Notes under the pieces: generated by a model
Databases searched by the model: none
What the model saw: the letters and a program-made list of their open reading frames with translations, nothing else
Told to the model about the DNA's origin: nothing
Source: Crocinitomicaceae bacterium
GTDB taxonomy: Bacteria; Bacteroidota; Bacteroidia; Flavobacteriales_G; Salibacteraceae
NCBI GenBank assembly: GCA_002713215.1
Contig: PAVO01000019.1
Coordinates: forward strand, 248,001 to 312,000
DNA length: 64,000 nucleotides
Reading direction: 5' to 3'
Position numbers and translations under genes: made by a program
Shown: positions 27,451 through 36,674 of the stretch, in pieces
How positions within the stretch are numbered: the first letter of the stretch is position 1
Layout of the letters: each line of letters opens with the position of its first letter

Positions 27451-27583
27451 TTGTAGAATAATGTGGAAAACTGGAATAATCCATTGGGTTTCCTCATTCC
27501 TGCAACCGAAGTAATTCCGAATATTATGTTTGAGATTCCTGTTTCCGCTTCGCTACACAGGAATGACAATGCTTATTCTACAA
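27451..27583. repeat. Short inverted-repeat element (MITE/REP-like)
   Basis: TTGTAGAATAA at 27451-27461 and its perfect inverse TTATTCTACAA at 27573-27583 bound a 133-bp non-coding unit. Inside, ATTCCTGT (27535-27542) pairs with ACAGGAAT (27557-27564), and TCATTCCTGC occurs again near 27494. This resembles intergenic palindromic repeat families whose units read ATTCCTG...CAGGAATGAC. It sits between the dehydratase start and the terminator of the EGF-like gene. Whether it is repeated in the genome cannot be seen here. Confidence 0.55.
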
Positions 27584-27588
27584 TACTC

Positions 27589-27611
27589 AAAAAAACCCCC
27601 GCATTGCGGGG
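27589..27611 (-). terminator. Intrinsic terminator of the EGF-like lipoprotein genes
   Basis: CCCCGC-ATT-GCGGGG (27597-27611) preceded on the plus strand by a run of A (27589-27595), which is the U tract in minus-strand transcription. It lies 21 bp after the stop at 27633. Confidence 0.85.
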
Positions 27612-27632
27612 ATTTAAACCAAAAAACGCCTA

Positions 27633-28211
27633 TTATTTAATTCCTTTAAAAACTGAAACGCCAACTGGTATGACAGTTGGACTGGTAACCATATTAAAAG
27701 AAATTTCAAATTTGCCATTTGAATAAAATCCATTACCAGTAATTCTAGCATGCGTAACTTGAGGATACGTAGGAATTGAGATTGGAATTAACTCCTCTGT
27801 GATTGTTATTGAATCTTTCGCTGTAAGTACTCCTTTAATTGAGATAGTCATGGTTTCGTTACCCGGGAATGTTGACACCATACTAAAGGCCTGTCCGGTG
27901 GCATCTGTTCCATGATTTGAAATTGTAGTAACTGTTCCGTAAGCATCCTTGTCAAATTCTAACGTACCCGAATAGCTTCCTGCAAGGTCATTTCTAATTT
28001 CATTATCGCATACTGCACCATCATAAAATTCGGTACAAGAGCATGCTCCATTAGCCGTGCTACTGGTTCCACCATTTAGACATACGTCACTACAATCTCC
28101 TGTTTTCTTATCACAAGATGCGCTGTTTAAACAAGTTTTGTCTTTACACTTATTACAAGACGAGAAAAATCCTAAGGATATTACTGCTAAGGCTAAAAAT
28201 AATTTATTCAT
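27633..28211 (-). CDS. EGF-like lipoprotein (paralogue 2)
   Basis: 192 residues. A lipoprotein signal (NKLFLALAVISLGFFSSC) has its Cys at 19. Cys-rich EGF-like segments follow to about residue 75 (CKDKTCLNSASC, then CLNGG and CSCTEFYDGAVC). A beta-rich C-terminal domain of about 115 residues has a SYSGTLEFD start and many Thr and Ser residues. It is closely similar to the gene upstream in the signal peptide and Cys pattern, with one more EGF-like unit. Located 26 bp after it and followed by a terminator, so the two form an operon. Outer-membrane-anchored; role unknown. Confidence 0.78.
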   Translation of the reverse strand: MNKLFLALAVISLGFFSSCNKCKDKTCLNSASCDKKTGDCSDVCLNGGTSSTANGACSCTEFYDGAVCDNEIRNDLAGSYSGTLEFDKDAYGTVTTISNHGTDATGQAFSMVSTFPGNETMTISIKGVLTAKDSITITEELIPISIPTYPQVTHARITGNGFYSNGKFEISFNMVTSPTVIPVGVSVFKGIK

Positions 28212-28237
28212 AGTTGTATTTTTATTTGTTTACTAAT

Positions 28238-28759
28238 TTACTGTTTTGTTCCTGTAAATGTTAAGGTACCGGTTAAAGTATTCCCTAATACGGTTCCGGA
28301 AAAAGTTGCATTAAGTGTGAGGGTAGTACTTGAGAAGGTGCCGGTACCATTCATAGTAACATTTCCGCTACCTTCATTAAAAGTAGCATTAACCTTATAG
28401 TTGGTGTTGCTTGTTAAGGTTACTGGTACATCCGGATCTGCAGCTGTACCATCACCCTTCACAACCAACATACTTGGATCGGTCCCTGAAATTGAGACTT
28501 CTATTGTATCAGGAGAGGTTTCATTATCAGTATTTCCACCAACGGTAACACTTTGAACACTAGTACCTATGTATTTTCCTACATAGGAATTTCTTACTTG
28601 AGATTCACATTTTGTACCACTATAGAATTGGGCACAATTACAATCTCCAACCTTTTTTTCACAGGTTGCACCATTTTTACAATCGGCATCTTTACATTTA
28701 TCACAAGAGGAAAAAAATCCGATTGAAACAAATGCCAAGGCAAAAAATAATTTATTCAT
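28238..28759 (-). CDS. EGF-like lipoprotein (paralogue 1)
   Basis: 173 residues. Lipoprotein signal NKLFFALAFVSIGFFSSC, then one EGF-like unit (CKNGATCEKKVGDCNCAQFYSGTKCE) at about 25-52 and a Thr/Gly-rich beta domain to the end (NVTMNGTGTFSSTTLTLNATF is typical). A tandem paralogue of the 27633-28211 gene. The second domain looks like the lipocalin-like or YceI-like beta domains seen in small Bacteroidota lipoproteins, but no family is certain. Confidence 0.78.
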   Translation of the reverse strand: MNKLFFALAFVSIGFFSSCDKCKDADCKNGATCEKKVGDCNCAQFYSGTKCESQVRNSYVGKYIGTSVQSVTVGGNTDNETSPDTIEVSISGTDPSMLVVKGDGTAADPDVPVTLTSNTNYKVNATFNEGSGNVTMNGTGTFSSTTLTLNATFSGTVLGNTLTGTLTFTGTKQ

Positions 28760-28784
28760 CGCAGTTCTATGATTAATTAGCTCT

Positions 28785-28792
28785 CAAATCTA
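28785..28792 (-). promoter_or_regulatory. Candidate -7 element for the EGF-like lipoprotein pair
   Basis: Minus-strand TAGATTTG fits TAnnTTTG, 26 nt upstream of the ATG at 28759. The -33 element is not evident. Confidence 0.35.
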
Positions 28793-28806
28793 AACAATTA
28801 TTCGAA

Positions 28807-29241
28807 TCAGGACTTACCGGTGTGTCCAAACCCACCAGCTCCACGAGCAGTGTCAGATAGTTCTTCCACCTGTTGCCATTCAATCTGTTCATACTTTGCC
28901 ACTACCAATTGGGCAATTCGCTCACCATCTTCAATTCGAAATGATTCCTTGCTGCAATTAACCAGTATAACTCCAACTTCACCTCGATAATCGGCATCGA
29001 TAGTTCCGGGAGAGTTCAATACTGTGATTCCATGTTTTGCGGCCAATCCACTTCTCGGACGAACCTGAGCTTCGAACCCTGGAGGCAATTCCAGAAATAT
29101 TCCTGTAGGAATAATTACTCTTTCGAGTGAGCCCAAGTTGATTTCGGAATCAATGTTTGCCTTAAGATCTAAACCAGCAGCATTTTCTGTAGCATATTGA
29201 GGCAATGGGTGTCTGCCTTTGTTAATCACTTTAATTTTCAT
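28807..29241 (-). CDS. dut: dUTP diphosphatase
   Basis: Hydrolyses dUTP to dUMP, keeping uracil out of DNA and feeding dTMP synthesis. The 144-residue trimeric type shows all five motifs: [43 protein letters not shown] and the C-terminal [12 protein letters not shown] that closes the active site. The stop-start overlap with the flippase gene (ATGA at 29238-29241) shows translational coupling. Confidence 0.97.
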   Translation of the reverse strand: MKIKVINKGRHPLPQYATENAAGLDLKANIDSEINLGSLERVIIPTGIFLELPPGFEAQVRPRSGLAAKHGITVLNSPGTIDADYRGEVGVILVNCSKESFRIEDGERIAQLVVAKYEQIEWQQVEELSDTARGAGGFGHTGKS

Positions 29242-30737
29242 TGAGGTAACAAATTGTTTTTTGATTTTTTTTCGATGAATACCAGCGCAAGTGCAAAGCC
29301 TAGTGTTATAAATGCTGCAATTACCCAGTGTAGTGCAGGGAACGTGGTTTGTAGCTCAACACCACCTAGGTAGAGTAAAAGAGAAAGTGTTAGGTATCCT
29401 AAGACTTTAGGTACGTTATATGGAATTGGGTAATGTTTTTGCCCGAGGATATAAGAAGAAACTACCATGGAGGCATATACAATTAAAGTTACCCAGGCCG
29501 AACCAACATATCCATAAATAGGAATGAGAATTATGTTTAGGCAGATTGTAATTAATGCGCCTCCAATAGCAATGAATGCTCCATACTTAGTTTTATCACT
29601 CAGTTTGTACCAGATAGACTGGTTATAGTAGATACCCAAGCATACATTGGCCATTAGCAGTACGGGAACAATTTTTAAACCGACCCAAAACTGATCGTTA
29701 GGGATAAAATGTTTTATCAAGTCAATAAATAACATTACGCCAAGAAAAATGGTGGAGCAAACTATCACAAAATAATTCATGATGAGTGCGTAAGTATTCT
29801 TGGAGCCTTTTTCTTTCTCCTGTGAAAAGAAGAAAGGTTCGGCCGCATAGCGATAGGCCTGGATAAAAAGCGTAATAATAATACTAACCTTATAACAGGC
29901 ACCATAAATCCCAAGTTGAGTCATGGTAGCCTCTTCACCCAGTTGATTAAAAAGCAGGTACTTGATTAAAATTCGATCAAGTGTCTCATTTATTATTCCG
30001 GCCAAACCAGCTATAAGCAACGGTAAAGCATAAACAATCATTCCCTGCCATAGGCGGTTATCAAACTTACCAGGAAGCTTTACCAGCCAGGGAAGAAGGA
30101 GTGCTATTTTAACCAGGCTGGCAACCAAATTGGCGATAAACACATATCCTACACCAATGTCAGGATCGTAAAATGTATCGACAATCCAGTTGATATTTCC
30201 ACTCTTGTATAAAGGCATGCAATAGGCAAGAAAAAAGAGATTGAGACCAATGTTTACCCCAACATTTGCCAGATTAACAGAAGCAAACTTTAAGGGCATA
30301 TTTAGGCTTCTAAGTCTTGCCATCGGAATAGAAGAAAGGGCATCCATTCCCACAATGATTGCAAACCAAACGATGTATTCACTGTGGTTGGGATATTTCA
30401 TAACATCGGCAAGCGACTGTCGGAATACAATGGCTAGGCTAATAAATAACAACGATGTTGTAAATACGCTCCTAACTACGGTCGTAAATACATTTACTTC
30501 TTTTTCCTTGTTTTTATTGGCGTAACGGAAATAAGCGGTTTCCATTCCATAGGTAAGTAGAATCACCAGGAAGGCCACATAAGAATACATTTCAGTAATG
30601 ATTCCATATTGGGCCACGGTAAAGACCTCCTTGCCAGTATGCAGTGGTGTAAGTAAGTAGTTTAGAAATCGTCCTAGAATGCTACTTAGGCCATAAATTG
30701 CGGTTTGTCCCGCAAGTCTTTTTAAAGTGCTCGACAA
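29238..30737 (-). CDS. Oligosaccharide flippase (Wzx/MATE-like)
   Basis: 499 residues, strongly hydrophobic, with about 14 membrane helices, in the polysaccharide biosynthesis (Wzx/MurJ-like) superfamily. The N-terminus [20 protein letters not shown] is typical, as are the polar loops between helices. Such proteins flip lipid-linked sugars across the inner membrane. In many Bacteroidota this gene precedes dut, as here. No sugar transferase is adjacent, so the cargo is unknown. The ATG codes SSTLKR directly after the promoter-poor 90-bp gap to the CHU_C gene. Confidence 0.85.
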   Translation of the reverse strand: MSSTLKRLAGQTAIYGLSSILGRFLNYLLTPLHTGKEVFTVAQYGIITEMYSYVAFLVILLTYGMETAYFRYANKNKEKEVNVFTTVVRSVFTTSLLFISLAIVFRQSLADVMKYPNHSEYIVWFAIIVGMDALSSIPMARLRSLNMPLKFASVNLANVGVNIGLNLFFLAYCMPLYKSGNINWIVDTFYDPDIGVGYVFIANLVASLVKIALLLPWLVKLPGKFDNRLWQGMIVYALPLLIAGLAGIINETLDRILIKYLLFNQLGEEATMTQLGIYGACYKVSIIITLFIQAYRYAAEPFFFSQEKEKGSKNTYALIMNYFVIVCSTIFLGVMLFIDLIKHFIPNDQFWVGLKIVPVLLMANVCLGIYYNQSIWYKLSDKTKYGAFIAIGGALITICLNIILIPIYGYVGSAWVTLIVYASMVVSSYILGQKHYPIPYNVPKVLGYLTLSLLLYLGGVELQTTFPALHWVIAAFITLGFALALVFIEKKSKNNLLPQ

Positions 30738-30826
30738 TTTGGATGCTTAATTCTCAAAAATGAGAAACTTAAACCCTCAATGCATGTTGCCCCCTTCTAT
30801 TTTTTTAACATCTAAAGGAGTACAAA

Positions 30827-32983
30827 CTATCTTACCAGGTAAACGTTGTTGGAATAAAAGTGGAATTCGTTCAGAAAATCCTTTGCCCTAATTTTATACA
30901 CATAGGTACCTATTGGGGCATCACCTTTATCTTTCTTTCGGCCATCCCATCCACCATTTAAGTCCGTGGTATGAAAAACCACGGCTCCCCATCGATCATA
31001 AATGGTAAACTCAATTTCCTTAACCCCTATCAGAATTGGCTTATAGACTTCATTGAGTCCATCTCGATTAGGAGTAAAGGTTGAAGGAATAAAAAAGGCA
31101 AATTCATTTTCAACTTCTACGTAAGTTGATGCTGTGTCAATGCACCCGTTGCTATTTTTTACAATTTGACTGACTTTAAATTTCCCAGGCTTACTAAATG
31201 TATGCTTACTGTTGCAATCGGCAGTTAATTTCTCATCACCAAAATACAGCAGGCAATTTCCCCGGTTATACGATTTGTCAATTACAGACACCTCTGCGTT
31301 AAATATGCTCACCTTATTTTCCGAGATATCAAAGCCAGCAATCGGCCCGGAATAAACATCGATAATTTTAAACTGCGATGGCAAAGTATCCTTACAACCA
31401 TCGGTAGTATAGGCTATATGTTCAATAATATACTCTCCAGGCTCGGTAAACGTAAATCGCTCAATCGAATCGTAATAAGTCCTGTTATCTACTTTCCAAA
31501 TGGTCTGCACATCTGTCCAGGCTTTACTTCGATCTTCCAATTGAACCTGGAGTGGGGTACAACCTCGATTGTTTCTTATAAAAAAGTTGGGCTCCAGATT
31601 AGGATATACAATGGCATATTTGGTAACGCTCGACGTACATCCTTTATGTTCCATTCTTAAAGTGATTTTATACCTGCCTGTATCTGAAAACGTTATATCT
31701 TTTGGGTTTTTTATGTTGCTGGAATCAGGGCTTGCTCCCCCAAAAGTCCATTTGATGTCTGTATAGTTTTGAAATTTACCTGCTGCATAAAAGTCAAATA
31801 CGGGATCAGAAATACACTTTCCAGGAATGTTCTGTATATCCGCTTCAAGACTATGATAGATAGTAATTTCTTTGGTAAATGTATCGGCACATCCCCATCC
31901 CGGATTAGCAATTAGTCGGATATTATAAGTTCCTGAATCCGGAAATACATAATGCCCCGTAAACAGGGTACTTGTATCCAGACTAGTGCCGGAGACACCA
32001 AAATCCCATAAAAAGGTATTGGCACGCTTACTATTATTCGTAAAAGTCAGGTCCAGACCATTGCACTTCGATGGTGCAAATAACGAAGCCACCGTTCTTG
32101 AAATACAAGCTTTAACGTTAACCTGGTATTCCCTTCGTGTCATTCCTACAAACTTCCCATTTCTATATTCACTTACACAAACACCAAAAACATACTGGCC
32201 CAATTGATTGGGAGTGCCTTTGAGAAGTCCGCTTGAGTCGTTAATTGTGAAGGGAATTGAAGCCGCAATTGGATTAATGGTGGTAAATCCGGTACCCCAT
32301 ATCACTTTGGTGTAGGGAGGTGCTGAAGGTGTGTCTGGTTTTGGGGAATTAATTCCTGAGCCAAAAGTATTGGTACCTCCACCATGCAAAACATCACACA
32401 ATTCATAAACCAGGGAGTCACCATCGAGATCAATGGCTGAATTATCAAATTTAAAATCAGATCCGAGGCAAATAGCCAACGGGGGCCTGTTTTTGAAGAC
32501 AGGTGAACTATTGTTGGCAACACTATCTCTTGATGGTATGTTCGTGGTAATTGTTGAGCCCCAGTCTTTTGGTGTAATTATGTTCCTAATGGAGTTATTT
32601 CTACAACATCGTTGCCAGGAGATGGTATAACCAAAGCGGTTTTTGGGCAATGAAATAGTGGTTTCGTAGTATCCACGTTCTACGCAAACCCCGGAGGGCA
32701 CAGAATAGCAGGAATCATAAATGTCTGAGGGAATATTGGTAACTGTTAAAGGGTAAAGGTGTAATAGTTTGTACAGTTTACCAGCACTGTAGATCGAAAT
32801 ATTAGCAGGGCTATCAAAAGGAGGAATCCCATTAAAACAATCTCTGTAAACCACCAGAGATATTTTGTAATCCCCGTTGCCCAAATATTCATAATACATT
32901 TCTCCACCGACTATGTGAGTAGATTTTCCATTAAAGGGAAAAGCAACCAAGGCAATTAATAATATGAAAAACAGTCGTTTCAA
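30827..32983 (-). CDS. Secreted PKD-domain protein with CHU_C (T9SS) C-terminus
   Basis: 718 residues. A signal peptide at 1-21 is followed by a conserved N-terminal region (THIVGGEMYYEYLGNGDYKI, VVYRDCFNG), widespread in Bacteroidota cell-surface proteins. Then come several PKD-like domains (FLWDFGVSG, IKWTFGGASPD, motifs of the W-F-G type) at about 320-590, and a CHU_C domain from about 630 (FIPSTFTPNRDGLNEVY, YDRWGAVVFH, GTYVYKI). The CHU_C domain directs T9SS export and surface attachment. The role is probably adhesion or structural; no enzyme motif is seen. Confidence 0.88.
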   Translation of the reverse strand: MKRLFFILLIALVAFPFNGKSTHIVGGEMYYEYLGNGDYKISLVVYRDCFNGIPPFDSPANISIYSAGKLYKLLHLYPLTVTNIPSDIYDSCYSVPSGVCVERGYYETTISLPKNRFGYTISWQRCCRNNSIRNIITPKDWGSTITTNIPSRDSVANNSSPVFKNRPPLAICLGSDFKFDNSAIDLDGDSLVYELCDVLHGGGTNTFGSGINSPKPDTPSAPPYTKVIWGTGFTTINPIAASIPFTINDSSGLLKGTPNQLGQYVFGVCVSEYRNGKFVGMTRREYQVNVKACISRTVASLFAPSKCNGLDLTFTNNSKRANTFLWDFGVSGTSLDTSTLFTGHYVFPDSGTYNIRLIANPGWGCADTFTKEITIYHSLEADIQNIPGKCISDPVFDFYAAGKFQNYTDIKWTFGGASPDSSNIKNPKDITFSDTGRYKITLRMEHKGCTSSVTKYAIVYPNLEPNFFIRNNRGCTPLQVQLEDRSKAWTDVQTIWKVDNRTYYDSIERFTFTEPGEYIIEHIAYTTDGCKDTLPSQFKIIDVYSGPIAGFDISENKVSIFNAEVSVIDKSYNRGNCLLYFGDEKLTADCNSKHTFSKPGKFKVSQIVKNSNGCIDTASTYVEVENEFAFFIPSTFTPNRDGLNEVYKPILIGVKEIEFTIYDRWGAVVFHTTDLNGGWDGRKKDKGDAPIGTYVYKIRAKDFLNEFHFYSNNVYLVR

Positions 32984-33141
32984 AATGAAAATAGTGCACT
33001 AATTTAGGGCTTAATCTTGGATATTAATTTTAAAAACGACTAAATGGTATTATGAGTTTGTATAAATTGGTTTATTCAAGACATAAGCCCAAATAATTGA
33101 GCTTAATATTTAACTATTTTCGAACTCTCAACTTTAAATAA

Positions 33142-34656
33142 ATGAAGAAGATATTTGCTTTATCGGTAGCTCTAGGGGTATTCTTATTTACTAGTGCTCA
33201 GGAACTTGATATGGGAAGGGTCCATGCAAACGTGTCAAAGGCAAGGAAGGAACACAAAATTCCAGGGCTAGCAATTGGCATAGTTAAAAATGGTGAGATT
33301 ATTTTCCAACAAGGATACGGAGTAACTAAAATGGGGGAGGCCCAAAAAGTTAATACGTCGAGTATGTTTGGTATTGCTTCGTTGAGTAAAGCATTTACCG
33401 CTGCGGCAATGGGCATGCTTGTCGACGACGGAAAAATAAAATGGAGTGATAAAGTAACAGACATTCTTCCCAATTGGAAGCTTCATGATGAGGCTGTTAC
33501 CTCTATGTTTACAATAGAGGATTTAATGTGTCACCGAAGTGGCCTAAAAACCTTTGATGGTGATTTGTTGTGGTATGGTAGCAATTATTCCAGGGATGAG
33601 ATTATTACCAGAATCCGTCATCTTCCATTGAGCTACGATTTTAGAGCTGGATACGGATACCAAAATATCATGTACATTACTGCTGGCCAGGTTATAGAAA
33701 AGGTAAGTGGAATGTCCTGGGATGATTTTGTTACAACCAGAATCCTAAAACCATTGTCCATGTTTAAAACCAACACCAGTATCACCAAATACAAGGAAGG
33801 ACAAAACATTGCTTACCCGCATTTAAAAGGTGTACCACAAAGCTTGCTCAATTATGATAATTCCGGAGCAACGGCTGCCATGAATTCCAATGTAGTAGAT
33901 ATGCAGAAGTGGATCATGTTTTTGTTAAGCAATGGAATTTATCATGGCGATACTTTGCTACAGCCCAGCACCCTGAAAAAAATATGGTCAGTACACAACC
34001 CTTTGGCGGTAAGTGCTTTTGACGAGCGAAATGGAACTCATTTTAAGGGCTATGGAATGGGATGGTTCTTAATGGACTATCAGGGCATGAAAGTGGTAAA
34101 TCACGGAGGTGGATTGCCCGGGTACATTACTAAAGTCGCTCTGATTCCGGAAAAAAACATGGGAATTGTTATTATGTCTAATGATATGAGTCCAGTCTGT
34201 ACAGCTATCATGTACGAGATTCTTGATATGCTAGCCGGAGAGAAAAACGCCAAAGACTGGAGCCTAGATTTTGCAAAATATGGGACGAGGTATGATAGCC
34301 TGGAATTGCAAAAGGTAGAGAAACAAAACCAGGCTAGAAATAAGGAAACGACTCCAAGCGTTGAGCTACTTTCTTATGCCGGAACTTATACCGATTCCTA
34401 TTATGGAAATGCAACACTTTCAGTTTTGGGTAAAGGAAAAAAGGCCAGACTTCAATTGGTTTTAGAACCGGCTAAAGAACTTTTTACAGCAACGTTAGAC
34501 CACTGGGAAAATGACACTTTTGTATTTAATTTTAATGATGAATTCTTGCCCCGAGGATTCGCAAAATTTGAGTTATCGGATGGAAAGGTTGTAGGATTTA
34601 CCATTGATCTTTCAAATCCGGATTTTCACTTTTCTAACCTGAATTTTAAGCGGTAG
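33142..34656 (+). CDS. Secreted serine hydrolase of the beta-lactamase/D-Ala-D-Ala peptidase family
   Basis: 504 residues with a signal peptide at 1-19 (FALSVALGVFLFTSAQ). Catalytic SxxK is Ser80-Leu-Ser-Lys83, the second motif is Y-Q-N near 172-174, and HGGGLPG near 322 is the third motif in place of KTG. The C-terminal 110 residues are a DUF3471-like beta domain. Family members include esterases and D-amino-acid-active peptidases, so the substrate is open. It is the only plus-strand gene in this stretch and converges on the EnvC-like gene with a 4-bp gap. Confidence 0.88.
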   Translation: MKKIFALSVALGVFLFTSAQELDMGRVHANVSKARKEHKIPGLAIGIVKNGEIIFQQGYGVTKMGEAQKVNTSSMFGIASLSKAFTAAAMGMLVDDGKIKWSDKVTDILPNWKLHDEAVTSMFTIEDLMCHRSGLKTFDGDLLWYGSNYSRDEIITRIRHLPLSYDFRAGYGYQNIMYITAGQVIEKVSGMSWDDFVTTRILKPLSMFKTNTSITKYKEGQNIAYPHLKGVPQSLLNYDNSGATAAMNSNVVDMQKWIMFLLSNGIYHGDTLLQPSTLKKIWSVHNPLAVSAFDERNGTHFKGYGMGWFLMDYQGMKVVNHGGGLPGYITKVALIPEKNMGIVIMSNDMSPVCTAIMYEILDMLAGEKNAKDWSLDFAKYGTRYDSLELQKVEKQNQARNKETTPSVELLSYAGTYTDSYYGNATLSVLGKGKKARLQLVLEPAKELFTATLDHWENDTFVFNFNDEFLPRGFAKFELSDGKVVGFTIDLSNPDFHFSNLNFKR

Positions 34657-34660
34657 GGGG

Positions 34661-35866
34661 CTATTTAAATTTATAGAGCCACCCGGAAGGATTTAGTGTA
34701 GTTTGTCCTTTCCATAGTTCAAAATGAACTTCGGTTACCCCTTTAGAGTTATCGGTGATGGCTACTCCCAAATCTTGTTTAAGTTCTACCTGATCTCCTT
34801 TTTGAACAAAGACATCTGAAAGATTTGAATAGACCGAAATATATTCTCCATGCCTTATCATAATGGCCTTACCCATACCTGGTAAAACAATGACGCCAGA
34901 TACAACACCTTTAAAGACTGCCCTTGCTGAAGATCCTTTTTCGGTGCTTATATCCACACCGTTGTTCACGATATAAATTCCTCTAAGCTCAGGATGTTCG
35001 TGTTTTCCGTAATACTCAGTAATTACCCCCTTAGCTGTTGGCCAGGGTAATTTGCCTTTGTTATTTTCAAAGTTTGATGAGAGTGCTTTGGCTTCTGGCG
35101 TAAGTCCGTATTTTCCTTTGGCTGCATTTTTAGCAATTTCTTCTTTAATGATTTTTTGAATAGCTCGTTGCAGTTGTTTGGACTTCTTTTGCTTCTTTTT
35201 GATTTCTTTTTTAAGCTCTTTTTCTTTTGAATTCAGTTTATTAAAGACCCGCTGCTTCTCCGTTCGGTCGCCATCCAAATTGAGCATTTCATTTTCAATG
35301 GACTTTATCTTCTGCTCTTTTTCAATTTTAGCATTTTCAAGCTCTACGATATTTTCGTTTAGTTGCTTCTTGGCTTCCAGAATTGCAGCGGCCTGATTTT
35401 TTCTAAAAACCGAATACTGCTGCAGGTATTTCAGCCGCTTATAAGCCTGATTAAAACTTTCGGAGGCAAAAACAAACATTAACTTGTCATATGAACTCCG
35501 TGTTTTATATGCGTGATAAATCATCTTGGCATATTCTTCTTTAAGCGCCTGAAGTTCTTCTTCTCGTAACTGTATTTCTCTATTTTTATCAGTTATTTGC
35601 TCTTCAATAAGTTTGGTTTCATTGCGAAGGGTTTTAATCAATCGTTCGCGGTTGGCTATTTTTTTTCGCAAGAGCGATAATTGGTTTAGGGAGGCCGATT
35701 TGCTTTTCCGGGTTTCTTTTAAAAGCTTGTTTTTGTAATCAATCTGTTTGGTTATTTCAGAGCGCTCTCGCTCCAGGGTCTTTCTACTTTTTTGCGCAAT
35801 AGAGGTATAGCTTAAAAGGCTTAGAAAAACAGCAACGAAAAGAGAAACCTTAAAAAATCGGTTCAT
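34661..35866 (-). CDS. EnvC-like murein hydrolase activator, degenerate LytM domain
   Basis: 401 residues with a signal peptide at 1-24, a long coiled coil (about 28-250, rich in Glu, Lys, Arg and Leu) and a C-terminal LytM/M23 domain (about 285-400). In active LytM enzymes zinc is held by HxxxD and HxH. Here the first His is Asn (NNGVDIS) and the HxH reads EVH, so two of the ligands are lost. Like EnvC, it probably activates amidases at the septum rather than cutting peptidoglycan. Start overlaps the DUF4292 gene's end. Confidence 0.87.
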   Translation of the reverse strand: MNRFFKVSLFVAVFLSLLSYTSIAQKSRKTLERERSEITKQIDYKNKLLKETRKSKSASLNQLSLLRKKIANRERLIKTLRNETKLIEEQITDKNREIQLREEELQALKEEYAKMIYHAYKTRSSYDKLMFVFASESFNQAYKRLKYLQQYSVFRKNQAAAILEAKKQLNENIVELENAKIEKEQKIKSIENEMLNLDGDRTEKQRVFNKLNSKEKELKKEIKKKQKKSKQLQRAIQKIIKEEIAKNAAKGKYGLTPEAKALSSNFENNKGKLPWPTAKGVITEYYGKHEHPELRGIYIVNNGVDISTEKGSSARAVFKGVVSGVIVLPGMGKAIMIRHGEYISVYSNLSDVFVQKGDQVELKQDLGVAITDNSKGVTEVHFELWKGQTTLNPSGWLYKFK

Positions 35867-36674
35867 ATTTCGAAGATATGGTAAAAGGAAACCGCATATC
35901 CGGTTTGGATTCTACTTTTAAATACTCCGATGTGAATTTCGTTTCTTCGTCGTCTCTAAGAATATACTCTGCGCCATTGGGGATTGCGTGGCCATTAACC
36001 ATAATGGTATCCGAATACATGGTGGTGAAATGTTTTTTGGTTTTGTATTCGGCAATCTTGCTTTTTTTTACACGATAGGTTGAAGGGTCAATCCACATTT
36101 GAGTCTTTTGTTGTTTCAACTGACGTTCACCACTACCGTCGTCAAACCAAATGTTGTTGAGTGACGCAATAATAATGTTCCCCCTACTGGTATAAGCCCG
36201 AACTTTTACTGCGCTGTCCAGTCTAAATGGATTTCCCAATAAGATGGATTGAATTAGATCAAAATTCAATGGAACCTTAAATCGGTTTTCAATGTAGCGG
36301 TAGTCTCCCAAGTAGTACTTACCATTTTTCCGGTCAATCATTTTTACACTATCCGGAAGTAATAAGAGGCGGGCAACTTCAACTTTATAATAGGTTGCAG
36401 AAATCCATATTATACTGTCCTTCTTCATTCGGATATGCATTTTGAATGAATCGGATAGTTTAGGAGTTTTAAAATAGACCTTGCTTTTTATTGAAATGGA
36501 TTCCGGGTTGGATTTGTTGGCATAAAGCGAGTCTTCCAAGGACTCAAACTTTTCTTTGCCCATCAAGGCCTGAACATCCACCTTCTGTATTTTCTTTTTC
36601 GTTTTACAGCCGGTTAGTAGGGCTAAAACAACAATAAACAGAATAAAATGAAGTGGAGTTTTGGACTTACTCAT
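35850..36674 (-). CDS. DUF4292 lipoprotein
   Basis: 274 residues from the ATG at 36674; a GTG upstream would add 16 residues but has no signal sense. The lipoprotein signal ends LLTGC (Cys about 23). The mature protein is beta-rich and matches the DUF4292 family (VYFKTPKLSDSFKMHIRMKKDSIIWISATYY region; LLLPDSVKMIDRKNG), which has an LolA/LolB-like look. Its place between a TPR gene and an EnvC-like gene is a recurrent Bacteroidota arrangement. It overlaps the TPR gene's end by 8 bp. Confidence 0.85.
   Translation of the reverse strand: MSKSKTPLHFILFIVVLALLTGCKTKKKIQKVDVQALMGKEKFESLEDSLYANKSNPESISIKSKVYFKTPKLSDSFKMHIRMKKDSIIWISATYYKVEVARLLLLPDSVKMIDRKNGKYYLGDYRYIENRFKVPLNFDLIQSILLGNPFRLDSAVKVRAYTSRGNIIIASLNNIWFDDGSGERQLKQQKTQMWIDPSTYRVKKSKIAEYKTKKHFTTMYSDTIMVNGHAIPNGAEYILRDDEETKFTSEYLKVESKPDMRFPFTISSKYEPIF

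Noticed and set aside
27463-27726. 87-codon plus-strand frame
   Set aside because: It runs through the inverted-repeat element, the terminator and the end of the EGF-like gene; composition is not protein-like.
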